Source: a virus
Direction: 5' to 3' (one strand)
Length of the DNA: 27,655 nucleotides
IMG/VR virus record: IMGVR_UViG_3300024518_004998
Coordinates: 1 to 27,655 of that record
Shown here: one piece after another, positions 8,101 to 16,069 of the stretch
Numbering within the stretch: the stretch's first letter is position 1
Layout of the letters: every line of letters starts with the position of its first letter
The notes under the pieces: model-generated
Database searches by the model: none
The model's input: the letters and a program-made list of their open reading frames with translations, nothing else
Told to the model about the DNA's origin: nothing
Position numbers and translations under genes: made by a program

Positions 8101-10248
8101 ATGAGTAAAAGACGATATCCAAAAAGTGAGGATGATAACCGTAGAGTTATTGGTGATGGACCAGCTTATGTTAGTTGGGATAATGAAAAAGATCGAGGAA
8201 AAGCAATAGCGGCCTACAGTGAGGCTTTAGGTGAGGCAGAATATGCCGCCGCTAACTATCGTAGAAATTTTGCCGGAGTCACATCATATTCTGATGGTAG
8301 ACCAGGATTAAGATCCGCAGACTTTGACTGGTTCCGGCCCGATCAAACAGCACCAATTAAGCCGAAAGATATCATTTCATATGCCCGATTTGTATATCGT
8401 AGAGTAGGAATAATACATAATGCTATTGATCTTATGGGGGATTTTGCTTGTCAGGGGGTACGCATTGTACACCCCAACAGCAGAGTAGAGGCTTTCTATA
8501 ATAGCTGGTTTCGACAGGTGAATGGCAAATTTGTGTCGGAACGTTTAGGTCATTTATTATTTCGGGAAGCAAATGTTCCTATTCGAATGTTCACAGCTAA
8601 GATTAATAAGGGTAAAAGATTAAAGATGCAGAAGGTTATAGGAAAGGCCGACATATCTGCAACCAAGGATGAGGTTCATTTCAATAAGGCAGAAGTGCCG
8701 TGGAAATATAACTTTCTCGACCCTCTCCTAGTGGAACCAGTGGGTGGTTCATTATCTACTTTATCTAAAAGAAAATTGCTTTCATTGCAAGTCCCCCACT
8801 ATTTAAAACAAGAGATCCGGAGATTGATCGATAGCCGTGATCCTAAAATTAAAAGTGTATTAGAGGATATCTCACCAGATATCATTCAGGCGGTCCAGGA
8901 CAATAAGAATATTCTATTACCTCAAGATAAGACTTATATCTATCATTATAAAAAAGATGATTGGCAAACTTGGGCCGACCCAATGACCTATTCAGCCTTC
9001 GAGCCATTGAATCTATATCAAAGACTACAATTGGCGGATAAGGCCGCGTTAGATGGGGCAATCTCCAAAATTAGAGTTTGGAAGATTGGTAACTTTGAAT
9101 ATAAGATGATGCCGTCGCCGACTGCATCTACTACCTTAGGTAATATGCTCGGTGCCAATGTCGGTGGTGGGACAATAGATATTGTGTGGGGACCGGACAT
9201 TGAACTTATTGAAACCAGCAGTGATGTTGGTAATTTCTTAGGGGAAGAGAAATATATCCCGACCCTTATGGCTATCTATGCTACTCTCGGTATTCCTCCA
9301 ACTTTGACTGGAACATTTGGGGCGGCAGGTACGACTAATAACTTTATTTCTTTAAAAACTCTAACAGAACGTCTAAATTATGTTCGTTCGATTATTATAG
9401 AGTTCTGGACTGAACAACTAGAGCTAGTCCAAAAAGCTATGGGATTTAGGCTACCAGCCCACATTGAGTTTGATTTCATGTATTTGGATGATCCTTCTGC
9501 TGTAGCTACTTTATTAATGAATATGGCAGATAGGAATATTATTAGCGATGAGTTTGTTCAACGACATATAAAGGCGAATCCAACCATTGAGTCTAGAAGA
9601 GTATTGGCGGAAAATAAGAAGAGAGAACAGGCTGGCGTAGAGAAGATCAGTCCGTATCATGAAGTAGATAAACAACATGGTCTTAAGAAGATTGCCCTAC
9701 AATCGGGTGTCTCAGCTCCGTCAGAAGTTGGATTAGAGTTAGAAGCTAAAAAGAGTGGAGAGGAATCTGCCCTTAAGATGAAGGAGAGCCAAATGAAAAT
9801 GGGTCGTCCTTCAGGGCCGGGGAACTCGGGGACTCCTGGTAGACCTAAGAATACTAAAGACTCTACCCCTAGACAGAAGAGAACATTTAAGCCACAGAAT
9901 AAGGCGGCGGTGGAAATGTGGGCGAAGCAGGCACAAGAGTCTATTTCAGCGATTATTAATCCACAGATACTTAATTCTTTAAATAAAAAACAATTACGTA
10001 GCCTAACTTCTGCTCAATTTTCGGAGCTAGAAATGCTTAAATTTGAAATATTGTGTAATTTAGATATGGATAGTGATTTATCCGAGGCTGTAATAGCTCG
10101 GGCATGTCAAAAACCAAACAATCAAATTCACGCCGAATTTAATGCTTGGGTTGATGATGCCTTAGAGTGTCTGGGACAGAAATCCTTTACAATTGATGAA
10201 CTGAGAGATCTACGGGTTTCTTTTTATGTAAATAAAGCGGGAGAGTAA
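8101..10248 (+). CDS. Portal protein
   Basis: Dodecameric channel at the capsid vertex through which the terminase pumps DNA. The 715-aa protein sits directly after the terminase and before the protease-scaffold gene, the standard portal position. It shows the portal-like early segment YRRVGIIHNAIDLMGDFAC and a long central region, including YHYKKDDWQTWADP and TLGIPPTLTGT, followed by helices with LNYVRSIIIEFW matching the crown/stem side of portal families. Residues from about 560 on form a Gly/Pro/Lys-rich linker (MGRPSGPGNSGTPGRPK) and an extra helical C-terminal domain not needed for the core fold. The start has no strong Shine-Dalgarno (AAAAAGC only), and an upstream in-frame ATG at 8077 is followed at once by a stop, which fixes the start at 8101. 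Confidence 0.85.
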   Translation: MSKRRYPKSEDDNRRVIGDGPAYVSWDNEKDRGKAIAAYSEALGEAEYAAANYRRNFAGVTSYSDGRPGLRSADFDWFRPDQTAPIKPKDIISYARFVYRRVGIIHNAIDLMGDFACQGVRIVHPNSRVEAFYNSWFRQVNGKFVSERLGHLLFREANVPIRMFTAKINKGKRLKMQKVIGKADISATKDEVHFNKAEVPWKYNFLDPLLVEPVGGSLSTLSKRKLLSLQVPHYLKQEIRRLIDSRDPKIKSVLEDISPDIIQAVQDNKNILLPQDKTYIYHYKKDDWQTWADPMTYSAFEPLNLYQRLQLADKAALDGAISKIRVWKIGNFEYKMMPSPTASTTLGNMLGANVGGGTIDIVWGPDIELIETSSDVGNFLGEEKYIPTLMAIYATLGIPPTLTGTFGAAGTTNNFISLKTLTERLNYVRSIIIEFWTEQLELVQKAMGFRLPAHIEFDFMYLDDPSAVATLLMNMADRNIISDEFVQRHIKANPTIESRRVLAENKKREQAGVEKISPYHEVDKQHGLKKIALQSGVSAPSEVGLELEAKKSGEESALKMKESQMKMGRPSGPGNSGTPGRPKNTKDSTPRQKRTFKPQNKAAVEMWAKQAQESISAIINPQILNSLNKKQLRSLTSAQFSELEMLKFEILCNLDMDSDLSEAVIARACQKPNNQIHAEFNAWVDDALECLGQKSFTIDELRDLRVSFYVNKAGE

Positions 10249-10250
10249 TA

Positions 10251-11777
10251 ATGTCACCTATTAAAGTATACGAGGCAGAAATTAAGGCGGGGCTTAAGAC
10301 TCAAATAGAAACAGAGGCATCCGTGGCTTTTGTGATGGAGGCGGCAGATACGGTAGATCGGGCTCTTAATAGTATCCGACATGGACTACCTAAAACAATT
10401 GCGGCAATAGCCGAAGCATCCGAAAAAGACCCAGATGTACATCCTACCTACTCTATATTGGTTTCTACTGTATGGAATAAGAATGACGATATTTTCTTGC
10501 CGCAGCCTGTATGGGCCGCAAGGAATACTCCTATTCATAAACCATCGAATTTAGACCATGACGAAAAAAAGATAGTAGGAGGGATAATTAATAGTTGGGC
10601 TGTAGATGAGGATTTAAACCTTATTGAAGAAGTAGCTAAGGCCGATGAAGACTTTAAGTTACCAGAGTTATTTCATCTTTTAGTGGCTTCTGTTATATAT
10701 AAGAGATGGAGCGACCCTGAATTATCTACCCGTGTAGAGAATCTAATCGCTAGTATAGCTGCGGGGGAGATGTTTGTCTCGATGGAATGTTTATTTAATA
10801 ATTTTGATTATGGCGTAGTAGATACTGACGGCAATAATCATATAGTAGCTAGAACTAAAGATACATCCTTTTTAACCCAGCATTTACGAGCATATGGTGG
10901 AAAAGGGCTCTATCAAGAGCATAAGGTGGGGCGGATTCTACGAGATATCACCTTTTCTGGAAAGGGTTACGTTGAAAGACCCGCTAATCCAGGAAGTATT
11001 ATCTTTGATGAGAGCCATATTTTCTCATTTGCAAACGCCTCAAGTGATGAAAATTTATTTTTAAATGAAAATGGTGTAAATAACAATACAGAAGAAGATA
11101 ATTCTTTGGAAAGTAATCAATCGCAGGAGAATATTATTATGACTACTGATTTGCTAAACGATCAGGTGAAAGAGCTAAAGGAATCTCTGGCTGCTATCAA
11201 AGCAGAAAATAAAGAGTTAACCGATAAGCTATCCACCGCGAGCGTTTCCAAATATGAAGACAAAATTGTAAAGCTAGAAGCCAGTGTTCATGAGTTGGAA
11301 GAGACTGTATCTGGTCTTGAATCTAACTTAAATGAAGCCAACCACAAGGTTGAAACTCTTGAAGCTGATGTAACTAGCAAGTCTGAAGAACTTAAAGAGG
11401 TTAAATCTAACTTCGATAAGATCAAAGAAGACGAAAAGAAAAAGAAGAGAAGTGCGTCTCTTGTTGAGGCCGGACTATCTGTCGAAGATGCCGAAGTGAA
11501 AATTGAAGTTTTTGCTTCTCTCTCTGATGAACAGTTTGACGCTGTTGTTAAAACTGTCTCTGAATCCAAGATCCCTGAAACCAGTGAAGCTGCTGATGAC
11601 GAGGAAGAGGTAGATGATGATTCTGCTGATGACGCCGACGCTGCTGATGTGGTAGAAGAGATTGAAGACACCGCTGATGTATCTATCGCAAGTGAAGATA
11701 CTGATGGTGAGGATGAGCTGTCTAAAGCTCGTGCTGGTCTTCAAAGTTGGATTGAAGCAACAGTTATGAATAAATAA
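10251..11777 (+). CDS. Prohead maturation protease fused to scaffold domain
   Basis: A 508-aa fusion. Residues 1 to about 270 resemble phage prohead serine proteases. The candidate catalytic His103 lies in NLDHDEKKIVGGI and the candidate Ser177 in GEMFVSMEC, a spacing like that of T4 gp21-type and related enzymes. Residues about 297-508 are a long coiled coil (heptad-rich from 300 to 400) followed by a highly acidic Asp/Glu segment (about 440-490), typical of capsid scaffolds. The region between (residues about 275-295) is Asn/Glu-rich linker. The start is preceded by GGGAG. A strong internal ribosome binding site and ATG at 11139 allow separate scaffold production, as in lambda C/Nu3. It sits between portal and capsid genes as expected. 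The protease family call is by motif and position. Confidence 0.8.
   Translation: MSPIKVYEAEIKAGLKTQIETEASVAFVMEAADTVDRALNSIRHGLPKTIAAIAEASEKDPDVHPTYSILVSTVWNKNDDIFLPQPVWAARNTPIHKPSNLDHDEKKIVGGIINSWAVDEDLNLIEEVAKADEDFKLPELFHLLVASVIYKRWSDPELSTRVENLIASIAAGEMFVSMECLFNNFDYGVVDTDGNNHIVARTKDTSFLTQHLRAYGGKGLYQEHKVGRILRDITFSGKGYVERPANPGSIIFDESHIFSFANASSDENLFLNENGVNNNTEEDNSLESNQSQENIIMTTDLLNDQVKELKESLAAIKAENKELTDKLSTASVSKYEDKIVKLEASVHELEETVSGLESNLNEANHKVETLEADVTSKSEELKEVKSNFDKIKEDEKKKKRSASLVEAGLSVEDAEVKIEVFASLSDEQFDAVVKTVSESKIPETSEAADDEEEVDDDSADDADAADVVEEIEDTADVSIASEDTDGEDELSKARAGLQSWIEATVMNK
11124..11141 (+). promoter_or_regulatory. Internal ribosome binding site for nested scaffold
   Basis: CAGGAG at 11124-11129 lies 9 nt before the in-frame ATG at 11139-11141. 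It is inside coding sequence for the low-complexity linker (SNQSQENIIM), where codon choice would not otherwise favour AGGAG. Confidence 0.75.
11139..11777 (+). CDS. Nested in-frame scaffold protein
   Basis: Predicted separate 212-aa product from an internal, in-frame ATG of the protease-scaffold gene. The sequence CAGGAG followed nine nucleotides later by ATG is as good as any initiation site in this window, and it falls exactly in the linker between the protease and coiled-coil domains. The product starts MTTDLLNDQVKELKESL, continues as a coiled coil and ends in an acidic region plus the tail LQSWIEATVMNK. Making many scaffold copies per protease copy through a nested start is known for lambda Nu3 inside C. 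Here it is inferred from the sequence; the placement of the site makes coincidence unlikely. Confidence 0.75.
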   Translation: MTTDLLNDQVKELKESLAAIKAENKELTDKLSTASVSKYEDKIVKLEASVHELEETVSGLESNLNEANHKVETLEADVTSKSEELKEVKSNFDKIKEDEKKKKRSASLVEAGLSVEDAEVKIEVFASLSDEQFDAVVKTVSESKIPETSEAADDEEEVDDDSADDADAADVVEEIEDTADVSIASEDTDGEDELSKARAGLQSWIEATVMNK

Positions 11778-11801
11778 TTTTAAAGTTTAGGAGAATATAA
11801 A

Positions 11802-12299
11802 ATGGCTCTAAAAGGTGATCGTGTAGAACACTTGACAGATATCAGCTATTTCAAAAGTGATGCTGTTGCAGAAAGAGGAATTATCCTTGTCCATAATACC
11901 GGGGGTTCCGGTTCCGCTATGGATGATAGTGCTGCTCTTGTGGCCGACGCCGCTGCATATACGGATCAACCCGCTGGTCTCTTGTTAAGCGAAGTTGTTA
12001 ATATTGACCTAACCCGTCAACATTACAATCAGCACAAAGATGAAATGAATCTTGGTGGTAAGGTAACACTATTGAGACGTGGTACTGTTGTGACAGATCA
12101 AATTTCGGGAACTCCCGTTATTGGTGAACACGCCTACTTTGGTCTTGATGGTAAGTTGTTTACTCATGGTGAAGCTCCAGCCGGTGCTACTGGTATCCTT
12201 CTTGCGGGCCATAGAACTGTGAGTGTTGATCAAGTCGGTCGTTGGTTGTCTGTTAAGGACGCCGATGGTTATGCCAAGGTCGAAATTAATATTGTTTAA
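11802..12299 (+). CDS. Probable capsid decoration protein
   Basis: A 165-aa Gly/Ala/Val-rich beta protein located between the scaffold and major capsid genes, the usual place for a head decoration or cement protein (as lambda gpD). It has no signal peptide or membrane segment. The sequence alternates short hydrophobic strands with turns (GGKVTLLRRGTVV, GLDGKLFTHGE, GRWLSVKDADGYAKVEINI), consistent with a small beta barrel. An AGGAG box precedes the start, and TAAATAATTTTAAAG in the 24-nt gap shows no hairpin, so it is co-transcribed with its neighbours. Function is inferred from position, size and composition; no catalytic motif is visible. Confidence 0.6.
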   Translation: MALKGDRVEHLTDISYFKSDAVAERGIILVHNTGGSGSAMDDSAALVADAAAYTDQPAGLLLSEVVNIDLTRQHYNQHKDEMNLGGKVTLLRRGTVVTDQISGTPVIGEHAYFGLDGKLFTHGEAPAGATGILLAGHRTVSVDQVGRWLSVKDADGYAKVEINIV

Positions 12300-12330
12300 T
12301 CTCGAATAGAGAAACTAGGAGATTTTTAAA

Positions 12331-13329
12331 ATGAAACTTTTTGAACATACCCCAGAAATGGATGCGATTTTGCGTCAATCTGGTAGCCAAAAGAAGGAAG
12401 AGTCTTTGGCTGGTGTTGCGGAACTAGCGAAAGCTTTGGAAACTCCCCTGCGTAAGGGCGTCATGAGTGGCGATATCCTTGATGGGATTTTTGAAGTTAT
12501 CAACCTAGATCCAGGTGCAACTAGCGAATTCCCTCTTGACTTCTTGTCTCCGGGCACGGAGAAAGATTTTGTGGCGTATACGATTCCTAATCATGGTCGT
12601 ATTCCAGAGCGTCACGTTGAAGGTGACTATGTTATGATTCCCACCTACGATGTAGGTGCATCAATTGACTGGTTGCTAAAGTATGCTCGCGATGCCCGTT
12701 GGGATGTTGTGGGTCGTGCGATGGACGTTATGCGTAGTCAGTTCACCAAGAAAATGAATGACGACGGATGGCACACACTCGTTTCTGCCGGTGTTGATCG
12801 TAACATTTTGGTTTATGATCCTGACGCATCTAATGGTCTATTTTCTAAGAGACTAGTTTCTCTTATGAAGGTTACCATGAGACGTAATGGTGGTGGTAAT
12901 TCTAGTTCTATCAATCGTGGACACTTGACCGATATGTATGTTAGTCCTGAAGCGACTGAAGATATTAGGAACTGGGGTGTGGATGAAGTTGATGAAGTTA
13001 CTCGTCGTGAACTTATCACTAACGATGGCGGATTAATGGTCCGTATTTTCCAGGTTAATTTGCATGACTTGGATGAGCTTGGTGAAGAACAAGAATACCA
13101 AGTATTCTACGAGAGTGACCTATCAGGTACGCTTCCAACTGGAGATCAAGAAATTGTTGTCGGTCTTGACCTAAGCAACAATGACAGTTTTGTTATGCCA
13201 ATTCGTGCTGGACTTCAGATTTTTGATGATGACACATTACATCGTCAAAGACGTGCTGGAGTTTACGGATGGGCAGAGCATGGTTTTGGTGCTCTAGATA
13301 ACCGAAGAATTTTGCTTGGCTCCTTCTAA
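12331..13329 (+). CDS. Major capsid protein, HK97 fold
   Basis: A 332-aa protein that should form the icosahedral shell. Position after protease-scaffold and decoration genes, a strong AGGAG start and a strong terminator right after its stop all fit the most abundant virion protein. The N-terminal 45 residues are charged and helical (a possible delta domain or maturation-cleaved segment). They are followed by an E-loop-like region, a long spine-helix candidate (VVGRAMDVMRSQFTKKMNDD), P-domain-like strands (DMYVSPEATEDIRNW) and a C-terminal A-domain-like stretch ending YGWAEHGFGALDNRRILLGSF. Whether the N terminus is cleaved by the protease encoded upstream cannot be judged from sequence alone. 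Confidence 0.87.
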   Translation: MKLFEHTPEMDAILRQSGSQKKEESLAGVAELAKALETPLRKGVMSGDILDGIFEVINLDPGATSEFPLDFLSPGTEKDFVAYTIPNHGRIPERHVEGDYVMIPTYDVGASIDWLLKYARDARWDVVGRAMDVMRSQFTKKMNDDGWHTLVSAGVDRNILVYDPDASNGLFSKRLVSLMKVTMRRNGGGNSSSINRGHLTDMYVSPEATEDIRNWGVDEVDEVTRRELITNDGGLMVRIFQVNLHDLDELGEEQEYQVFYESDLSGTLPTGDQEIVVGLDLSNNDSFVMPIRAGLQIFDDDTLHRQRRAGVYGWAEHGFGALDNRRILLGSF

Positions 13330-13355
13330 GCTTAGTTTTTTATATACTATTTATA

Positions 13356-13392
13356 AGTCAGTAGTGGCACTTAGCTGCTGCTGGCTTTTTAT
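13356..13392 (+). terminator. Strong rho-independent terminator after capsid gene
   Basis: A 13-bp stem (AGTCAGTAGTGGC with GCTGCTGCTGGCT, allowing G-U pairs) closes a 5-nt ACTTA loop and is followed by TTTTTATT. It lies 27 nt after the capsid stop and should end most of the head-gene transcripts. Confidence 0.88.
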
Positions 13393-13513
13393 TATGTAAA
13401 GGTAAATAAATAGCGATAGTCATAGTGGTAGAGAAATCCTTAAAGAGGACCCTACTCAATCAAGGTATGACTAACAAGCTTAGAAGCTATGTTGAATAAT
13501 AAGGATAAGTAAA
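13393..13513 (+). promoter_or_regulatory. Structured leader between capsid terminator and next operon
   Basis: 121 nt without a convincing gene. It contains a perfect 8-nt inverted repeat, TAGTCATA at 13417-13424 and TATGACTA at 13466-13473. Inside this are nested complements GGTAG/CTACT and TCCT/AGGA, so the RNA could form one long interrupted hairpin. A second small hairpin (AACAAGCT... AGCTATGTT) lies at about 13473-13493. Because the upstream terminator should stop transcription, a promoter is expected here; AT-rich TAAATAAATA at about 13403-13412 is a candidate but does not match a known consensus well. The GTG start at 13514 is preceded by AAGGAT. Confidence 0.5.
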
Positions 13514-14293
13514 GTGGCTGAACTAGTTTTTAAGATCGACACTGTGGGGCCAGACCCTGCGTATCAGGATGGAGATTGTATTTGTGCCTTTAATGATGAG
13601 AGAATTCAGACTGTTCATTTACGACATATTTGTAATGTTCGCAAGTTTGGATTCAATTCAAATGGTGACCGTCCCATCAGTCTAGCTAAGACATATCTAG
13701 AGAACACTTGCAAGTATTTGTTTCAGAGGATAAGTAGAACAGAAGTAAGGAGAACAGAGATAGTTACAGGTAATCAGGTGGTGATTGATCATGTAAGTAA
13801 ACTTATTGATGGTCAGCTTCAGCATATACATGTGGCTGAGTATCTACGAAGACAAAAGAGAAATCCTAACCATGTCATTTTTAGCAACAGAGCAGGGAAA
13901 GAGTACTGGTATGCAGGGACTGTAACTCCTCGATTAAATATTATGTGGGATGAGATAGAATTACAGACTCCCGAAAGGAGAAGAGACCCTAAATACAAGG
14001 TGTTTCCTGCAAGTAACCGTGAGCTTGCTGCATATTTATTCGTAAGTGTCGATGATTTTACTTTCTCAAGGGAGGGAGTTTTGGTTTCGTCAGTACTTAA
14101 TGAGAAAGAAGAAATATTGTTGAAAATGAGACGTATTAAATCTGATTGGAGATTGAAAATATTAGATCAGATTGCTGAGACGGAAGCAAATATACTTGAC
14201 AAAACTAAGAAGATAGATAAACGCTCACACTGTCGCTGTGTTGGTTCGCCCTTGCGAGACAAAGTGTTGGACATTGATATCGGGGTAGTATAG
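13514..14293 (+). CDS. Conserved-looking hypothetical protein, first gene of virion-surface block
   Basis: A 259-aa protein with a GTG start and an AAGGAT ribosome binding site. I do not recognise a family. It has no signal peptide or membrane helix. It is soluble and mixed alpha/beta, with an Arg/Lys-rich centre (YLRRQKRNPNH, TPERRRDPKYK), a helical segment near residues 205-235 (EKEEILLKMRRIKSDW) and a CRC motif at about 241-243. The stop overlaps the next GTG by 1 nt (TAGTG), so both are probably made together. Its place between the major capsid gene and the beta-helix gene suggests a virion or virion-assembly role, but nothing in the sequence proves that. Confidence 0.6.
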   Translation: MAELVFKIDTVGPDPAYQDGDCICAFNDERIQTVHLRHICNVRKFGFNSNGDRPISLAKTYLENTCKYLFQRISRTEVRRTEIVTGNQVVIDHVSKLIDGQLQHIHVAEYLRRQKRNPNHVIFSNRAGKEYWYAGTVTPRLNIMWDEIELQTPERRRDPKYKVFPASNRELAAYLFVSVDDFTFSREGVLVSSVLNEKEEILLKMRRIKSDWRLKILDQIAETEANILDKTKKIDKRSHCRCVGSPLRDKVLDIDIGVV

Positions 14294-15375
14294 TGGCTGT
14301 AGTAACTAAAACAATTGGTACAGCAACACGAGATTATTCTACGATGGGTTTGTGGGAAGCCGATCTCGATGACGCAGGCATCTATTCTGCCGGAGATGAC
14401 GCTGTCGGTGAATGTTATGATGATTCACAGTTTTCAGAATTGTGTTATATTAATGGTGGTAGGACAGTAGGTTTATCTACCGTTCTCTTGACTGTAGCGG
14501 TAGGGGAACGTCACGACGGGACTTCTGCTGGTTCAGGTGCGAACATTACTAATCCTTCTCATAGCACTTTTTACATCGGTAGAGTCAACACGACTGTTGA
14601 ATGGTTAAAGAGTGTATACGTTGGTAACGGTGGCGATCATGCCTTTCGCCTGCTCTCAACTGCAGACGATAGTGTCATTCGTAATTGCTATAGCTTACAG
14701 GACACAAGTACAGATTGTGATTATGGCTACAGAATTGGAAATTCTACTACAGGATCGGCTATCATAAATTGCATGGCCGTTTCGGGGAATACTACCGATC
14801 CATCAAGATGCTTTATGGGCAATGAGGACGGGGAATTCCTTAATTGTACTGCGTGGGGAGGTTTCAACGGTTTTCGACAAGATGGTAATGATTCAGGTTC
14901 ACGTATGGTTATTAAAAACTGTATTGCAATGAACGCTACATCGTTGACTTTTCATGAATTCGGGAGTGCATTTGGTGTATGGGGGACTGGTACTGACTAC
15001 AACTTGTCAGATGACGGCTACGCACCAGGAGGCAATTCTCTAATTAACAAGGACAACACTACTCAGTTTGTTTCTACAGTGGCAGCTTCAGAAGACTTAC
15101 ATCTAATAGCTGGTTCTGACGCCATCGGAGCTGGCGTGGATCTAGGAACTACACCTACTAATATTGAGTTTGATATTGACAATGAAGATAGAACTGGTGA
15201 GGTGTGGGACATAGGGGGAGATCAACTACTATCTGTGGGGGGTGGAGGATTTACTCCATTAACAAGAAGAAAACATAATCGCAGAAAAACCACCTCAGGC
15301 AAGAGATCCTCATTGCATAGATTAGGAACTAAAGTTAGGGGTACATCTAACAAAAAAGGTATTAGGAGATTTTAA
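14293..15375 (+). CDS. Right-handed beta-helix virion protein (probable fibre or decoration)
   Basis: A 360-aa protein. Residues about 85-290 show repeated short strands separated by Asn/Asp/Gly turns (VIRNCYSLQD, IINCMAVSG, FLNCTAWGG, VIKNCIAMN), characteristic of parallel beta-helix folds, and end with LIAGSDAIGAGVDLG and an FDIDNEDRTG...WDIGGDQ motif seen at the end of many such domains. A polyglycine linker leads into a highly basic 40-residue tail (TRRKHNRRKTTSGKR...). It could be a polysaccharide-binding or -degrading head or tail appendage; no catalytic residues can be named. GTG start, 1-nt overlap with the preceding stop. Confidence 0.65.
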   Translation: MAVVTKTIGTATRDYSTMGLWEADLDDAGIYSAGDDAVGECYDDSQFSELCYINGGRTVGLSTVLLTVAVGERHDGTSAGSGANITNPSHSTFYIGRVNTTVEWLKSVYVGNGGDHAFRLLSTADDSVIRNCYSLQDTSTDCDYGYRIGNSTTGSAIINCMAVSGNTTDPSRCFMGNEDGEFLNCTAWGGFNGFRQDGNDSGSRMVIKNCIAMNATSLTFHEFGSAFGVWGTGTDYNLSDDGYAPGGNSLINKDNTTQFVSTVAASEDLHLIAGSDAIGAGVDLGTTPTNIEFDIDNEDRTGEVWDIGGDQLLSVGGGGFTPLTRRKHNRRKTTSGKRSSLHRLGTKVRGTSNKKGIRRF

Positions 15376-15834
15376 ATGGCAATTTATGATTCAAATATAG
15401 AAAATATAGCAATTAGTGGGGTTCAAGACTTATATGAAGTTTTAGCACCTTCTGATGCTGTTGTTTTAATCCACGAAGTAAATATAGAACAGGGTGATGT
15501 GGATACTGGTGAACAACTGCGTGTCATCTGTAAAAGGGTGACAGGAGCACCGACATCGGGTAGCGGCGGGGGCACAATAACTCCTTCTAAACGGAGTCCT
15601 ACATCGGCAGCGGCGGGGGCTACAGTGGAGAGAAATAATTCAACTATTCTATCAGGGGGCACTCAGGAAGTTGTGGCGAGTCGAGGTTTTAATATATTAA
15701 ACGGGCTTCCTGTTGTTTTTGATCCTCCGGTAGAAATTTCTCCGTCTACTCGATTTGTTGTTGGTCTCTCTGGAACTCCTGCGGCTTCCACTTCTTTTAA
15801 TTGTCAACTTATGCATGAGGAGCTTGGTGGCTAA
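15376..15834 (+). CDS. Probable small virion structural protein
   Basis: A 152-aa beta-rich protein beginning MAIYDSNIENIAISGVQDLYE, with an AGGAGATTTTAA start signal and directly abutting the preceding stop. The middle contains a Gly/Ser/Ala/Thr/Pro-rich loop (about residues 58-85), and the C terminus resembles a jelly-roll edge (VEISPSTRFVVGLSGTP). No enzyme motif is present. Location inside the run of predicted surface proteins suggests a virion subunit such as a decoration or spike component. This is an inference from composition and context. Confidence 0.55.
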   Translation: MAIYDSNIENIAISGVQDLYEVLAPSDAVVLIHEVNIEQGDVDTGEQLRVICKRVTGAPTSGSGGGTITPSKRSPTSAAAGATVERNNSTILSGGTQEVVASRGFNILNGLPVVFDPPVEISPSTRFVVGLSGTPAASTSFNCQLMHEELGG

Positions 15835-16055
15835 TGAAACTTTCTCACAGTGAACTAGTAGAGTTGTCTCTTATTTTAGATCAGGTACGGCGTGAGGCGG
15901 TCTGTCCTAACGCCGATAAAATTAATGCTGAAGCTTTTGGCCTTTATTGTCTAGATAGAGATGAACAGGGTAATTATAATGGACGCCGATTTTTAGTAGT
16001 TGATACTAAAACAAAAAAGGTGGTTTGTGGTTGTTTCTCCTGTCTTCTTAAATAA
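15834..16055 (+). CDS. Small hypothetical protein with C-terminal cysteines
   Basis: A 73-aa protein overlapping the preceding stop by 1 nt (TAATG). It has a helical N terminus (SHSELVELSLILDQVRREA), a central YCLDRDEQGNYNGRRF turn and four Cys, three of them near the end (VVCGCFSCLLK), plus Cys24. The Cys cluster might bind metal or form disulfides. No family is recognised. Its coupling to the preceding virion gene suggests it belongs to the same operon, perhaps as an assembly factor. Confidence 0.55.
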   Translation: MKLSHSELVELSLILDQVRREAVCPNADKINAEAFGLYCLDRDEQGNYNGRRFLVVDTKTKKVVCGCFSCLLK

Positions 16056-16069
16056 ATGGCGGTGTAACA

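Noticed and set aside
11288-11671. Ser-rich open frame on the minus strand
   Set aside because: It is the complement of the acidic coiled-coil scaffold region, with Ser runs that come from Asp/Glu codons; no independent support.
13467-13499. Ten-codon frame ATG ACT AAC ... TAA in the leader
   Set aside because: No ribosome binding site at proper spacing and it overlaps the arm of the inverted repeat; not enough evidence for a leader peptide.
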